DNA of 64,000 bases from Acidobacteriota bacterium (GTDB lineage: Bacteria; Acidobacteriota; Terriglobia; UBA7540): NCBI GenBank assembly GCA_021817045.1, contig JAKAWG010000019.1:1-64000 (forward strand), given 5' to 3'. The translations under genes were made by a program, and so were the position numbers. Each line of letters opens with the position of its first letter. The stretch's first letter is position 1. Shown here piece by piece: positions 27,606 through 36,559 of this stretch. Under the pieces are notes generated by a model that worked only from the letters and a program-made list of their open reading frames with translations, had not been told where the DNA came from and did not search any database.

Positions 27606-28766
27606 ATGCCACTGAAATTTTCGAATGGAAGCGATTTTCATCTGGATGAGGATCATTATTTCGCAGACACGGCGCGCTGTATCGAGTGGTTCGTCGAAGA
27701 CGGCATCCGACAAGGCACAAACCTTTTTGTGCTGAACGGCGATCTCACCACCTACAAGCAGACTATTCGGGAACGGAAATTCTGGGTAGATGCCGTAATT
27801 CGCATTGCTGATCATGCGCCGGTCGTCTTAATCGCTAGGAACCATGGCAAGGAGCTTGAGAACGACCTATACCCTCTGGCTAAAGTGAGGGGGAAGCATC
27901 CTGTTGTCCTATGTACCGACCCGGATTTTATTGAATTAGACCACGTCTCGATCGCGGTCTTCCCCTATCCACGCAAGGAAGAGTTTGTGTGCGCCGCCGA
28001 AGACGGAGGTTTCGCGCAGGCGTTTCAGGCCAAACTCCAGGAGTTCAACGAACAGTTCGAACAGTGGCACGATTCGTACCGGCTGTTCTTCGGCCATTTC
28101 GGTGTAACCGGCGCCCGGGTTTCGAGCGGCCAGCCGCTCGTCGGCCGCTGCGCTGAGTATCCTCTGGAACCTCTCTTGAGTCTGCGCGCGCATTACGTTG
28201 GCCTGAGTCACATCCATTTGCGGCAACAGCTAGGACCCGCGTGTTTGGTATGCCGGCTCACTTTCTCGTTGCGATTCCAGCGAGGTTGAGGCCAAAGGTT
28301 ACAACCTCGTAACACTTAAGAGTCCCGAACTTCGCCCAAGTCTTTCGGACCGGAAATTGAGTTCAGGACGTCACCGACTCGCCGAATGGTCGAGATCAAA
28401 GCTGACTTTGAGAACGGCGAACTGCGGCTGCCTAAAGACTTGGATCCAGTGGCATTGAAAGACTCGCGAGTAAAGGTCGTGGTGAGGGTTCCGAACGGGC
28501 CGGATCGCCTGCTGAGCCGCGAACAGCAGGAAAATCTCAAGGAGAAGTTGCTGGCCGCAGGTCCTGTGGAACTGAAGATTAAGATCGAGCGCGATACCGA
28601 AGTTGCTCCAGAGCCCGCGCCAATCTCACTTGCGCGCTCCGCGGAAGGAAAGCTGCGCGCATACTGGGGGATGAAAGGCCTTCCGCCCGCTGACCGTCAG
28701 GAGAGATTACTCGCCAAGCTGGCGAAGGTAGAGGCAGGGGTAATCGGAAACGTGGCCCCGCGGTGA
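27606..28766 (+). pseudogene. Broken Mre11/SbcD-like nuclease
   Basis: The first frame (27606-28232) has calcineurin-type metallophosphoesterase motifs: SDFHLDE, LNGDLTTYK, NHGKE (normally GNHD), FFGHFGVTGARVSSGQ and VGLSHIHLRQ. After one extra base near 28233 a second frame reads DPRVWYAGSLSRCDSSEVEA and YNLVTLKSPELRPSLSD. After a missing base near 28350 a third reads EIEFRTSPTRRMVEIKADFE to a stop at 28766. The rebuilt protein, about 386 residues, looks like the SbcD/Mre11 exonuclease partner of a Rad50-type ATPase. Such an ATPase lies at 45011. It is inactive as written, and the change in the GNHD motif would also affect catalysis. Confidence 0.8.
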
Positions 28767-28984
28767 TTCTCGTGCCTCTCGCTAGATTGGAGGCCACAAC
28801 CTCGGGTAGGCCGTTACCCGTCAAAGTGGACCCCTGGAGCATGTATTCACGATGAATCCTTGACTCTCGGCGACGGACTATTCCTCATGCGAAGCCCAGG
28901 ATTGATGCCTCGGTCCGTCTTTCGGTCCATTAAAATGGGGATATTCCATAGAACGATTTGGACGAGTCGTCGGACCATCACGAT

Positions 28985-29692
28985 CTATCGAGGCCCGAAC
29001 GGCAAACCCAGAAGGGTTCGTAATGCAGACGGCGCACTTTCCAGCGATGTGTGCAACCGAATCGCTTCCGCCTGCCGCGCAAGGAGCCTGGAGTGCGTGC
29101 TCCCATAGACTCCTGCCGAAAGATCCCCTCGCTGAAAGCTCTGCGGGGCTGCCGAAGTTGTTTTCTCCAGGATGGCCAGTCGCGCATCGAGATCCCGAAG
29201 GTGGCGTTCCTTGATTGTAATGGCATTCCAAGCTTGACCGGCTTCGCCCACAGCCTGACCAGGCGCGGCTAACAACCGGATCACGACTCAACGTCAGATT
29301 GACGCTCAGACGGGGAATTGGGCAAGAGTAGCCTGACTCACGCTCTGATCCTGGGCTTGGTAGTCGCCCTTGAGCGTAAGCCGGTCCGAACAGCGATGGA
29401 GCAGCCCGGTTACGACCCCACCAAATTGCTCTGGCCAAAGCGGCGGCTGGCTTGCTGGGCCGATCAGCCGAAGATGGACATTGGGATCAAGTCCTATCAA
29501 CTGGTTCAGCGCATGGCGCGTCAGGTTGGAATCGAGCTGGCCTATGCGTAGATTTGTCTCCGCGTCCGTCAGCGGCGTGAGATCTGGGGCAGTGGTGTTT
29601 AGCGTGACATTGCCTATCTTCAGCGCCTCCCCATCCGGGCGGAGCGCGTCCGCGGCGGCCTGGGCAGCGGATTCACCCGGAAGTTCTTCCAA
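28985..29692 (-). pseudogene. TolC-family outer membrane protein remnant
   Basis: Two minus-strand pieces in different frames match the TolC/outer-membrane efflux style. One is ALNQLIGLDPNVHLRLIGPA with SDRLTLKGDYQAQDQSVSQA (29306-29692). The other is ERHLRDLDARLAILEKTTSA with VYGSTHSRLLARQAEAIRLH and ALRTLLGLPF (28985-29284). Signal peptide and start are missing. It marks the left part of the inner block, directly after the broken nuclease. It would have worked in export with an RND or ABC pump; no pump gene remains. Confidence 0.6.
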
Positions 29693-29742
29693 TCTTCCGA
29701 TAACTGTTGCCCCCCGTATCGGCTGCGGACAGTTGCTGGCCG

Positions 29743-30275
29743 GAATCGAGGCGGACCGGTGTGAGGCGCTGTTTGCGCAGCTGTACGGAGTTCAGAAGAC
29801 GGTGCGGTTCATCCTGAAGGTACTTACGCGCGACACTATCGCGGCTATGTGGTCGAGCGTGAGGCTGAAATGCAGCCCCCGCCGCTCGCTCAGGATTAAC
29901 GTGCCCCCGCAAGATGGTGTTGATGCCCCGAAATGCTGCGGCGACCCGAAGGCCCTGGGCACACGATTGGGCTGACACCTCAGGGCATCAACGCGGGCAA
30001 GGGCTTCGTCTTTGTGTCCCATTTGGGAGAGGTCTACCCGAACGGCTTTCTGCGCTTTCGGCGGGTAATTGACGGGCCCAAGGATTGGCTCAGCTTTATC
30101 GAGACTCCCCGCACTACGCACGCTGTGTGATCCCGATGCCCGGCAGGGTCCGTGCCACGAGTGCGAGTGTTGCACCCTCTGCGGTGGCTCGCGCCCGCGA
30201 GCCTTCGCGCTGACCGGCGACTATCTAGCGACCGATGTATGGGGCGTGTGTCAGCCCGCCCCCGATGCGATCTAG
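29743..30275 (+). pseudogene. Radical SAM/SPASM protein remnant, C-terminal part
   Basis: Pieces in several frames rebuild the end of a radical-SAM maturase-like protein: YARHYRGYVVEREAEMQPPP, then LTPQGINAGKGFVFVSHLGE and VYPNGFLRF. These are followed by the Cys-rich SPASM-type segment CDPDARQGPCHECECCTLCG and GSRPRAFALTGDYLATD. This order is typical of TIGR04053-like radical SAM proteins linked to peptide modification or haem chemistry. The catalytic CxxxCxxC part is absent. It is clearly non-functional here. Confidence 0.6.
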
Positions 30276-30325
30276 TAGCACCGTCTCCGCTGTCGCTTGG
30301 TGTATAGTCAAGGGGGCGAGAAAAT

Positions 30326-31084
30326 GTGGCAGATCTCACCGGTGTTCGAATCTCTACGGAATGGCTCCGGCGTTTGGAGCGGGCGGAAGACGAGTTGAAA
30401 CCAGAGTGCAGCAGCTGCCCGGTTCTAAGCGGCGCGCTGTTTCGCCGCTTTTCGATGGAGCAGATCTCACGCTTCACGTGTATTTTTCGCCCCGCACGCT
30501 ACCGGCGAAATCAAGTCTTGTTTTTTGAAGGCGGCGCGGCTCAGCATCTCTTCGCCTTACGTTCGGGACTGGTCAAAATGGTGAAGCCGCTGGCGAACGG
30601 CAAAGAGCGCATCGTCCGCGTCATACTTCCGGGAGAGATTTTTGGGCTCGAAGCGCTGAATGAAGCCCATTACCCGCTGACAGCCGTGGTGCTTCAGGGT
30701 TCAGAGATTTGCTCGATTGGACGTGATGAATTTTTTGTTTTCTTGCGTGCCAACCCCGATATTGCGCTCGAAATGGTCCTCGTCCTGGCCGGAGAAATTG
30801 CCGCCCTTGGCGCGCAGATGACCAGCCTGAGTTTCAAGGACGCGCGAACGAGGCTGGCGACGTTTCTGCTCTCGCTGGTACCTCTCGGGCAGGCGCTTTC
30901 CTCCGGCAAGTGTTCACTGACGCTAGCTCTCTCCAGCCAGGAAATTGCCGAAGTTTTGGAACTGTCCTCGGAAACCATCAGCCGCACTTGGCGAAGGCTC
31001 GAACGGGAAGGGTTGCTCGAGAAACACGGTCGGCAAGTTGTGATTCAGAACCTTCCCGCTCTCGAAAGCTCCGCACGCGGCTAA
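30326..31084 (+). CDS. Crp/Fnr-family transcription regulator
   Basis: A GTG start gives 252 residues. The N-terminal cyclic-nucleotide-type beta roll (residues about 45-150) is followed by a dimer helix and a Crp-type helix-turn-helix, LALSSQEIAEVLELSSETISRTWRRLEREGLLE. N-terminal Cys residues in PECSSCP and a further Cys in GSEICSIGRDEF occupy places like those that hold the Fe-S cluster in FNR, so oxygen or redox sensing is possible. The conserved fourth Cys cannot be assigned with certainty. It is upstream of and co-directional with the redox cluster, and an FNR-like half-site pair lies between them. Confidence 0.88.
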   Translation: MADLTGVRISTEWLRRLERAEDELKPECSSCPVLSGALFRRFSMEQISRFTCIFRPARYRRNQVLFFEGGAAQHLFALRSGLVKMVKPLANGKERIVRVILPGEIFGLEALNEAHYPLTAVVLQGSEICSIGRDEFFVFLRANPDIALEMVLVLAGEIAALGAQMTSLSFKDARTRLATFLLSLVPLGQALSSGKCSLTLALSSQEIAEVLELSSETISRTWRRLEREGLLEKHGRQVVIQNLPALESSARG

Positions 31085-31239
31085 ACCCCCACCGCGGCCA
31101 TTGCCCAGTCCTCCGCCCACTGCTGCGATTTCCACGCAAGTGCAGTTCATTCCCTAGCCCGGATTGAGTAGGTTCAAGACAGTAGGCCGTAGCATCGAAC
31201 CAAGTACCTCTACAACTTAAAAGAGCTATATCGTCTGTA

Positions 31240-31253
31240 TTGAGATTCGTCAA
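31240..31253. promoter_or_regulatory. FNR/CRP-like palindrome
   Basis: TTGAGATTCGTCAA is a perfect TTGA-N6-TCAA inverted repeat, close to the FNR consensus TTGAT-N4-ATCAA, and lies 127 bases before the redox cluster. The likely binder is the Crp/Fnr protein encoded at 30326. The rest of 31085-31379 contains no gene. Confidence 0.4.
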
Positions 31254-31379
31254 GCGGATTTGTGAGAGAAGTCATTGAAAGCACCCCCCGCCCTCTGAAA
31301 GTATCGGACGCTTGAATCGGAATTGGCCTTTGAAATCGGAAGGCTTAGTGGCACCTACGGATTGGGTTCACGGTGAGCG

Positions 31380-32840
31380 ATGGGGAAAACCGGAATTCAG
31401 GCGACGATGGCTCTACTCGTAACGCTGGCAGCGTCCCGTCCTGGATTCACGGCTTCACTTCAAGCTTTGGCGCACGCGTGGGCAAAAATGCTTCCCGACA
31501 TTGTGTTTGTTCAAACGCCCGCCGTCCAGCCAGGCGAACTGGAAGATAGATTTCCGAAAGGAAGCCGTTTGGCGCGACTGGAAACTCGACCAGCACATCG
31601 AGTCGTTGAGGACTTAAGCCCGGGGTTTTTCGCCGCCGCCGATCCAGCGGTCTCCTTCGACGGCACGAAAATCTTTTTTTCCGGCCAGAAGTCGGCGCAC
31701 GCGCGCTGGCAGATATGGGAAATGCTGGCAGATGGTTCGGATCTCCGCCAGATCACTCAGTGCTCGGCCAACTGCCTGGGGCCGGTTTTACTGCCTCGCG
31801 GTCGAATTGCGTTCACAAAAATTGTGGGCAGAGATTCGCGCCGGTCATCCGCCGTCTATGTTTCCCGGGAGGACGGCGCGGATGCCCATCCCATTACGTT
31901 CGGCCCCGGAAACTTCCAGGTTGAGACGGTTCTGCGAAATGGGCGGCTCGTTGTTTCAGCGGACGATCCGCTGTTTCCTCACGGCTTGGCCGAAGGCTCG
32001 CGCGCGCTCTACACGATCAACCCGGACGGGTCGGAACTCAGGCTGTTACGGCGCTTCCGCCACCGCGGGCTTTCCCGGACGGATGCCGAGGAGTTGGATA
32101 ATGGCGCAGTGCTGTTTGTGGAAAGACCCGTCGCGACGGGGCGCAAGGGCGATAGCCAACTGGCCTGGATTCGCCGCGGGCGGTTGCACAGTTCCGTTCT
32201 CACACCTTCTCAAGCCGTTTACTGGTCAGCTCATGAGTTTGGCAGCGACTCACTATTAGCCGCCACCCAAGACCCGAGTGGTGCGACGGACGACCGAAAG
32301 CTCGACCTCTACACTTTTAACCTCGCCGACAAGGCGCTCGGAGAGCTGATTTATCGCGATCCGAAGCTTTCGAGCCTGCAAGCGGTTCCGCTGGCGCCTG
32401 AACCCGTGCCGCGCACTTATTGGAGCATTCTCCATCCCGCAATGATCACGGGGCGCATCCTTTGTCTCAACGCCTATCTTTCGGCCGATGTCCCTGACGG
32501 CCGCTTCACAACGCCGATCGCAAAGGTTCGCATCATCACGCTCGATCAACCCAAAGACCGGGAAAGGACGCTCGGCGACGCTCCAGTGGAAAAGGACGGT
32601 TCATTCTATCTTCGGGTTCCGGCGGATCGCCCCATCCGGTTTGAATTGCTCGGCGCAAACGGCAATGTAATCCACGCGCAGCGAAGCTGGATTTGGGCTC
32701 GTCCCGGTGAGGATCGTGCATGCCTGGGCTGCCACGAAGATCCCGCGCTCACGCCGGCAGATCACTGGCCGCTTGCGGCCAGGCGCAACAGCGGCCCCAC
32801 ACCTGTGGGCTTGCCTATTCTGCCGCAACCGGCACATTGA
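31380..32840 (+). CDS. HzsA-like exported cytochrome c protein
   Basis: The product is 486 residues. The N-terminal hydrophobic segment (MALLVTLAASRPGFTASLQA) may be a signal peptide. The middle has TolB/PD40-like beta-propeller blades (DPAVSFDGTKIFFSGQ, IWEMLADGSDLRQITQ, ALYTINPDGSELRLL), as in the middle domain of hydrazine synthase alpha-like proteins. A single haem c site, CLGCHED, is at about residue 447. Such proteins are widespread in Planctomycetes and Acidobacteria and are not evidence of anammox. It is the first gene of a tightly spaced envelope cluster, 7 bases before the next. A role in periplasmic electron transfer is inferred. Confidence 0.78.
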   Translation: MGKTGIQATMALLVTLAASRPGFTASLQALAHAWAKMLPDIVFVQTPAVQPGELEDRFPKGSRLARLETRPAHRVVEDLSPGFFAAADPAVSFDGTKIFFSGQKSAHARWQIWEMLADGSDLRQITQCSANCLGPVLLPRGRIAFTKIVGRDSRRSSAVYVSREDGADAHPITFGPGNFQVETVLRNGRLVVSADDPLFPHGLAEGSRALYTINPDGSELRLLRRFRHRGLSRTDAEELDNGAVLFVERPVATGRKGDSQLAWIRRGRLHSSVLTPSQAVYWSAHEFGSDSLLAATQDPSGATDDRKLDLYTFNLADKALGELIYRDPKLSSLQAVPLAPEPVPRTYWSILHPAMITGRILCLNAYLSADVPDGRFTTPIAKVRIITLDQPKDRERTLGDAPVEKDGSFYLRVPADRPIRFELLGANGNVIHAQRSWIWARPGEDRACLGCHEDPALTPADHWPLAARRNSGPTPVGLPILPQPAH

Positions 32841-32847
32841 GGAGACG

Positions 32848-34560
32848 ATGAAACTTTCTCGACGACAGTTCGTGACTCTGGCGGCCGCCGGTGTGCCGGT
32901 TTTGTCAGCTCGAAAACTTGAGGACGCCTTTGCCCGCCGCGATCCCTTGCCGCCGCTGCCTCGATTCGAGGACGTCACCGAGAAAGCGGGAATTCATTTC
33001 CACCATTCTTTTGGCGAAAAACAATTGAGCTCCATCCTGGAAGGCACCGGTTCCGGGTGCGCCTGGATTGACTACAACAACGACGGATGGCTGGATCTCT
33101 ACGTGCTCAGTGGCCGCTATGTTGAAGGCCTGACGAATCATTCCGCGCCGGACGGCGTGGACGCGACCAACCATCTTTATCGTAACAACGGCGATGGGAC
33201 GTTCACCGATGTTACGACGCAGGCGGGAGTCCCCGGGCGAGGCATGATGACCGGTGTGACGGTCGGAGACTACGACAACGACGGTTACGAAGACATCTTT
33301 GCGACCGGCTACAACGTGGCGATTCTTTATCACAACAACGGCGACGGGACTTTCAGCGACGTGACGGCGCAGGCGGGCGTGGAAAATCCCTATTTTGGTA
33401 TCGGGACCGCTTTCCTTGATTACAACCGCGACGGGCATTTGGACCTGTTCGTAGGAAACTATCTGAAATTTGATCCGAGCTACCGCTATTACTATTCCGC
33501 CCGGCATTACCCCGGGCCGCTGGATTATGTGCCCGAAGCAAGCCGCCTTTTCCATAACAACGGAGATGGGACCTTCACCGACGTATCGGCCGCATCGGGA
33601 ATTGGCAAACTTAGGGGCCGCGCAATGGGCGTAACGGTCGGGGACTACAACAACGACGGCTGGCCGGACATCTACGTGGCGAACGACACCATGCGGAGCT
33701 TCCTCTGGCGTAACAACCATGACGGGACCTTCGCCAATGTCGCCGAGGAAGTGAATGTCGCCTACGGGCAGAATGGCGAAGCCACGACTGCCATGGGTCC
33801 TGTCTTCGGGGACTACGACAACGACGGCTGGCAAGACTTGTTTGTTTCGGACGCGAACTATCACCGGCTTTTTCACAATCCCGGTAAATGGCCCGGTTAT
33901 TTCTTGGACGAGACCGATGAAACCGACGTCGGACGGATCTGCGGGCGTTATACGGGTTGGGGGGATGGCTTCTTTGATTACGACAACGACGGCTGGAAGG
34001 ATCTGTTCATCGTCAACGGCGGATTGACTTGGCTGATTCCCATGCACAGCAACTTGTTGCGTAACAACGGCGACCGCACGTTCAGCGACGTTTCCACCGA
34101 GGCGGGAAGTTTCTTCAGCACCCGCTATGTGAGCCGCTGCGCTTGCTTTGGAGACTATGACAACGACGGATATCTGGATGCTTTTATTTCGACCCTGGGT
34201 GGCCGTGGCATCCTGCTGCACAACACTCCGCCGCCCAACTATCGTAACCACTGGCTAACCGTCAAACTCGTCGGTACCCGAAGTAACCGGGACGGCTTCG
34301 GCGCGAGCCTGGAAGCTGTAACAGGGAATTTGCGTCAGGTCGTGCAGGCTGTCTCAGCCGGCGGTTACTTGTGCCAAAACGATCCCCGCCCTCATTTCGG
34401 GCTGGGACCACGCACCGAGGTGGACAAGTTGATTCTTCGCTGGCCGAGTGGCGCCGTCGAGACGCGGGAGCATATTAAGGCCGATCAAGTCCTGACCATC
34501 GCGGAGCCAACCAGTGGCTCCGATGCGGATGAGGCAAAGAACCGTAAGGGGCATCAATGA
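32848..34560 (+). CDS. CRTAC1-family VCBS/ASPIC-UnbV protein
   Basis: From ATG 32848 (GAGGAGACG upstream) the product is 570 residues. It has a twin-arginine signal (SRRQFVTLAAAGVPVLSA), so it is exported folded. Seven FG-GAP/VCBS repeats carry calcium loops of the form DYDNDGW-D. The C-terminal ASPIC/UnbV domain has WLTVKLVGTRSNRDGFGASL and FGLGPRTEVDKLILRWPSGA. The protein is expected to form a calcium-stabilised beta-propeller in the periplasm or at the surface. Its ATGA overlap with the next gene implies tight co-expression. The molecular role of this common family is unknown. Confidence 0.9.
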   Translation: MKLSRRQFVTLAAAGVPVLSARKLEDAFARRDPLPPLPRFEDVTEKAGIHFHHSFGEKQLSSILEGTGSGCAWIDYNNDGWLDLYVLSGRYVEGLTNHSAPDGVDATNHLYRNNGDGTFTDVTTQAGVPGRGMMTGVTVGDYDNDGYEDIFATGYNVAILYHNNGDGTFSDVTAQAGVENPYFGIGTAFLDYNRDGHLDLFVGNYLKFDPSYRYYYSARHYPGPLDYVPEASRLFHNNGDGTFTDVSAASGIGKLRGRAMGVTVGDYNNDGWPDIYVANDTMRSFLWRNNHDGTFANVAEEVNVAYGQNGEATTAMGPVFGDYDNDGWQDLFVSDANYHRLFHNPGKWPGYFLDETDETDVGRICGRYTGWGDGFFDYDNDGWKDLFIVNGGLTWLIPMHSNLLRNNGDRTFSDVSTEAGSFFSTRYVSRCACFGDYDNDGYLDAFISTLGGRGILLHNTPPPNYRNHWLTVKLVGTRSNRDGFGASLEAVTGNLRQVVQAVSAGGYLCQNDPRPHFGLGPRTEVDKLILRWPSGAVETREHIKADQVLTIAEPTSGSDADEAKNRKGHQ

Positions 34561-36509
34561 CGGGAGGAAGCGGCAAGGCTGGCATTGCGACGGTCGACGG
34601 AAAGTGGAGGGTCTGCCTCACCATCGTTCTATTTTTGCTTGCTGGATCGCACCGAGCAGCCGCTGCTGGAGCTGGTTGGTCGGAGCGATGGGCCTCTGAC
34701 CCCGGCTATCTCAACCCCATTGACCTGAAAATCTCGCCTGGCGGAAGCCGCCTCTATGTCGTTTGCGAAGAAAGCAATGAAGTCCGAGTCGTGAACACGC
34801 GCACCGACGAGGTGATCGGGCGAGTTAAGGTCGGGTTGAAGCCGGAAGCCATCGCGTTGTCTCCGGACGGAAAAACCCTTTATGTGTCGAATGAGCACAG
34901 CGACAGCGTCACTGAGATTGATGCCAGATCGCTCCGAGTGCGCGGGGTACTAAAGGCTGGCTGGGGTCCGGTAGGGCTTACGACTGACCGGGCGGGGAAA
35001 TTTCTTTATGTCGCGAATACGTTGGAGAACGACGTTTCCATCATTAACCTTGCAACGGGGCACGAGGTCAAGCGGGTAGAAACCAGTCGCTTTCCAGAGT
35101 ACGTGGACCTTTCGCGGAGCGGAAATCATGTCTATGTATCGAGTCTGTTCGCCCGATTAGGCCCGTATTATCGGCCTCCGGTTTCCGAGATTACCGCAAT
35201 TGATACGCGGAGGCAGCATGTGTCGGAGCGAATATCCGTGCCCGGAGTCATTGAGCTGCGGCATGTCGCGCAAGTGCCGCGAGGCGCCGGGGGATACTTG
35301 CTCGTTCCTTTCATGCGGCCTAAGAACCTCAACGCTCTAATTCAGATTCCGCAAGGGTGGTACGTCACGCACGGCATGGCGATTGTCTGGCCGGCGGGTT
35401 CGGATGGCCGATCAAGAGCACGGGTTACCGAAGTGCTTTTGGACGATATTGACCACTACTACGCCGACGGCACGGGGGCGGCCGCGACGTCGGACGGCCG
35501 TTGGGCGCTGATAACTGCGGCGAGCGCGAACATCGTTTCGATCATTAATGTAGCGAGTCTAAATCGTCTTTTGGAACAGGTGCCCGCAAATGATCCAGAG
35601 GCTTTAGCGGATCGGCTAGATTCCGCACGCCAATTTGTCGTGCGGCGCCTTCGGACCGGACGCGACCCCACGGCGGTGGCCATCTCGCCGGACATTCATT
35701 TTGCCTACATCGCGAACCGCCTGGACGATAGCATCAGCGTGGTGAACCTGCGGTCATTGAGCGTGACGGCAACGATTAACCTCGGCGGGCCGAAAGAAGT
35801 TACGGTGCTGCGCCGAGGGGAGCAACTATTTTACGATGCCCGCTTTTGCTTCGAGGGCCAGTTTGCTTGTGTCACGTGCCATCCTCATGGTGGCCTCTCC
35901 AACGGGCTAACGTGGAGCTTCGAAACCCCTAAACTGGGCCATGACGTGGTGCAAAACCGCACCCTCCGTTCCATCGCCGGCACGTCACCTTTCAAGTGGA
36001 ATGGGATGAATCCGAACCTCGAGACTCAAGACGGCCCACGAACCGCGATGTACATTTTTCGGTCACAAGGCTTCAGCCCGAGTGAAATACGGGATCTCAC
36101 GTCTTTCGTCCGCTCGCTTCGGCTCCCACCCAACCCGTATGATGATCCGGGCGGCGATCTCACTCCCGCTCAGAAACGCGGGCGGGCTATTTTCTTCCGA
36201 ACCAAAACCAATGATGGGCGCCTGATTCCCCTGCGTGATCGCTGCTATTACTGCCATGCTCCGCTCACGCATTACACGTCGCGGGTTCGGATGAACGTTG
36301 GGACGGCCACCCCTCATGACACCATTAAGTCATTTGATGTACCGCAACTGCAAGGGGTTTGGATGCGTGCCCCATATCTCCACAATGGCGAGGCGCTGAC
36401 GCTTGAAGAAATCTGGACCAAGTTTAACCCCCATGACCAGCACGGCATTACGTCCGATATGAACAAAGCTCAGTTGAACGACTTGGTGGAGTTTTTGAAA
36501 ACGCTCTAA
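34557..36509 (+). CDS. YVTN beta-propeller/di-haem cytochrome c protein
   Basis: The product is 650 residues. A signal-like segment (VCLTIVLFLLAGSHRAAAAG) leads to YVTN-type propeller repeats such as AIALSPDGKTLYVSNEHSDS and FLYVANTLENDVSIINLATG. The C-terminal third is like the MauG/cytochrome c peroxidase group, with two haem sites, CVTCH (near residue 438) and CYYCH (near 562), plus RTLRSIAGTSPFKWNG and MRAPYLHNGEALTLEE. It probably oxidises or passes electrons from a periplasmic substrate. It overlaps the upstream CRTAC1 gene by 4 bases. Confidence 0.87.
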   Translation: MTGGSGKAGIATVDGKWRVCLTIVLFLLAGSHRAAAAGAGWSERWASDPGYLNPIDLKISPGGSRLYVVCEESNEVRVVNTRTDEVIGRVKVGLKPEAIALSPDGKTLYVSNEHSDSVTEIDARSLRVRGVLKAGWGPVGLTTDRAGKFLYVANTLENDVSIINLATGHEVKRVETSRFPEYVDLSRSGNHVYVSSLFARLGPYYRPPVSEITAIDTRRQHVSERISVPGVIELRHVAQVPRGAGGYLLVPFMRPKNLNALIQIPQGWYVTHGMAIVWPAGSDGRSRARVTEVLLDDIDHYYADGTGAAATSDGRWALITAASANIVSIINVASLNRLLEQVPANDPEALADRLDSARQFVVRRLRTGRDPTAVAISPDIHFAYIANRLDDSISVVNLRSLSVTATINLGGPKEVTVLRRGEQLFYDARFCFEGQFACVTCHPHGGLSNGLTWSFETPKLGHDVVQNRTLRSIAGTSPFKWNGMNPNLETQDGPRTAMYIFRSQGFSPSEIRDLTSFVRSLRLPPNPYDDPGGDLTPAQKRGRAIFFRTKTNDGRLIPLRDRCYYCHAPLTHYTSRVRMNVGTATPHDTIKSFDVPQLQGVWMRAPYLHNGEALTLEEIWTKFNPHDQHGITSDMNKAQLNDLVEFLKTL

Positions 36510-36559
36510 GGAGGACAGGGCTTGGCCTGTTCGCCGCTTGGCTCGCCCTGCTACTAGCG

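Noticed and set aside
28860-29272. Several short plus-strand frames opposite the TolC remnant
   Set aside because: The minus-strand pieces have TolC-like heptad sequence; the plus frames are low in similarity to anything and lack start context.
31380-32840. Anammox hydrazine synthase
   Set aside because: The propeller/haem style is shared with HzsA, but the beta and gamma subunits and other anammox genes are absent. The family is widespread in other phyla.
32905-34251. Long 448-residue minus-strand frame inside the CRTAC1 gene
   Set aside because: It is an antisense shadow of the repeated DYDNDG coding sequence, which biases the opposite frame against stops. The plus strand has signal peptide and domains.
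32848-34251. Repeated GACTAC-AAC-GAC segments as a CRISPR or tandem DNA repeat
   Set aside because: The periodicity follows codons of calcium-binding VCBS repeats, with no uniform spacers.
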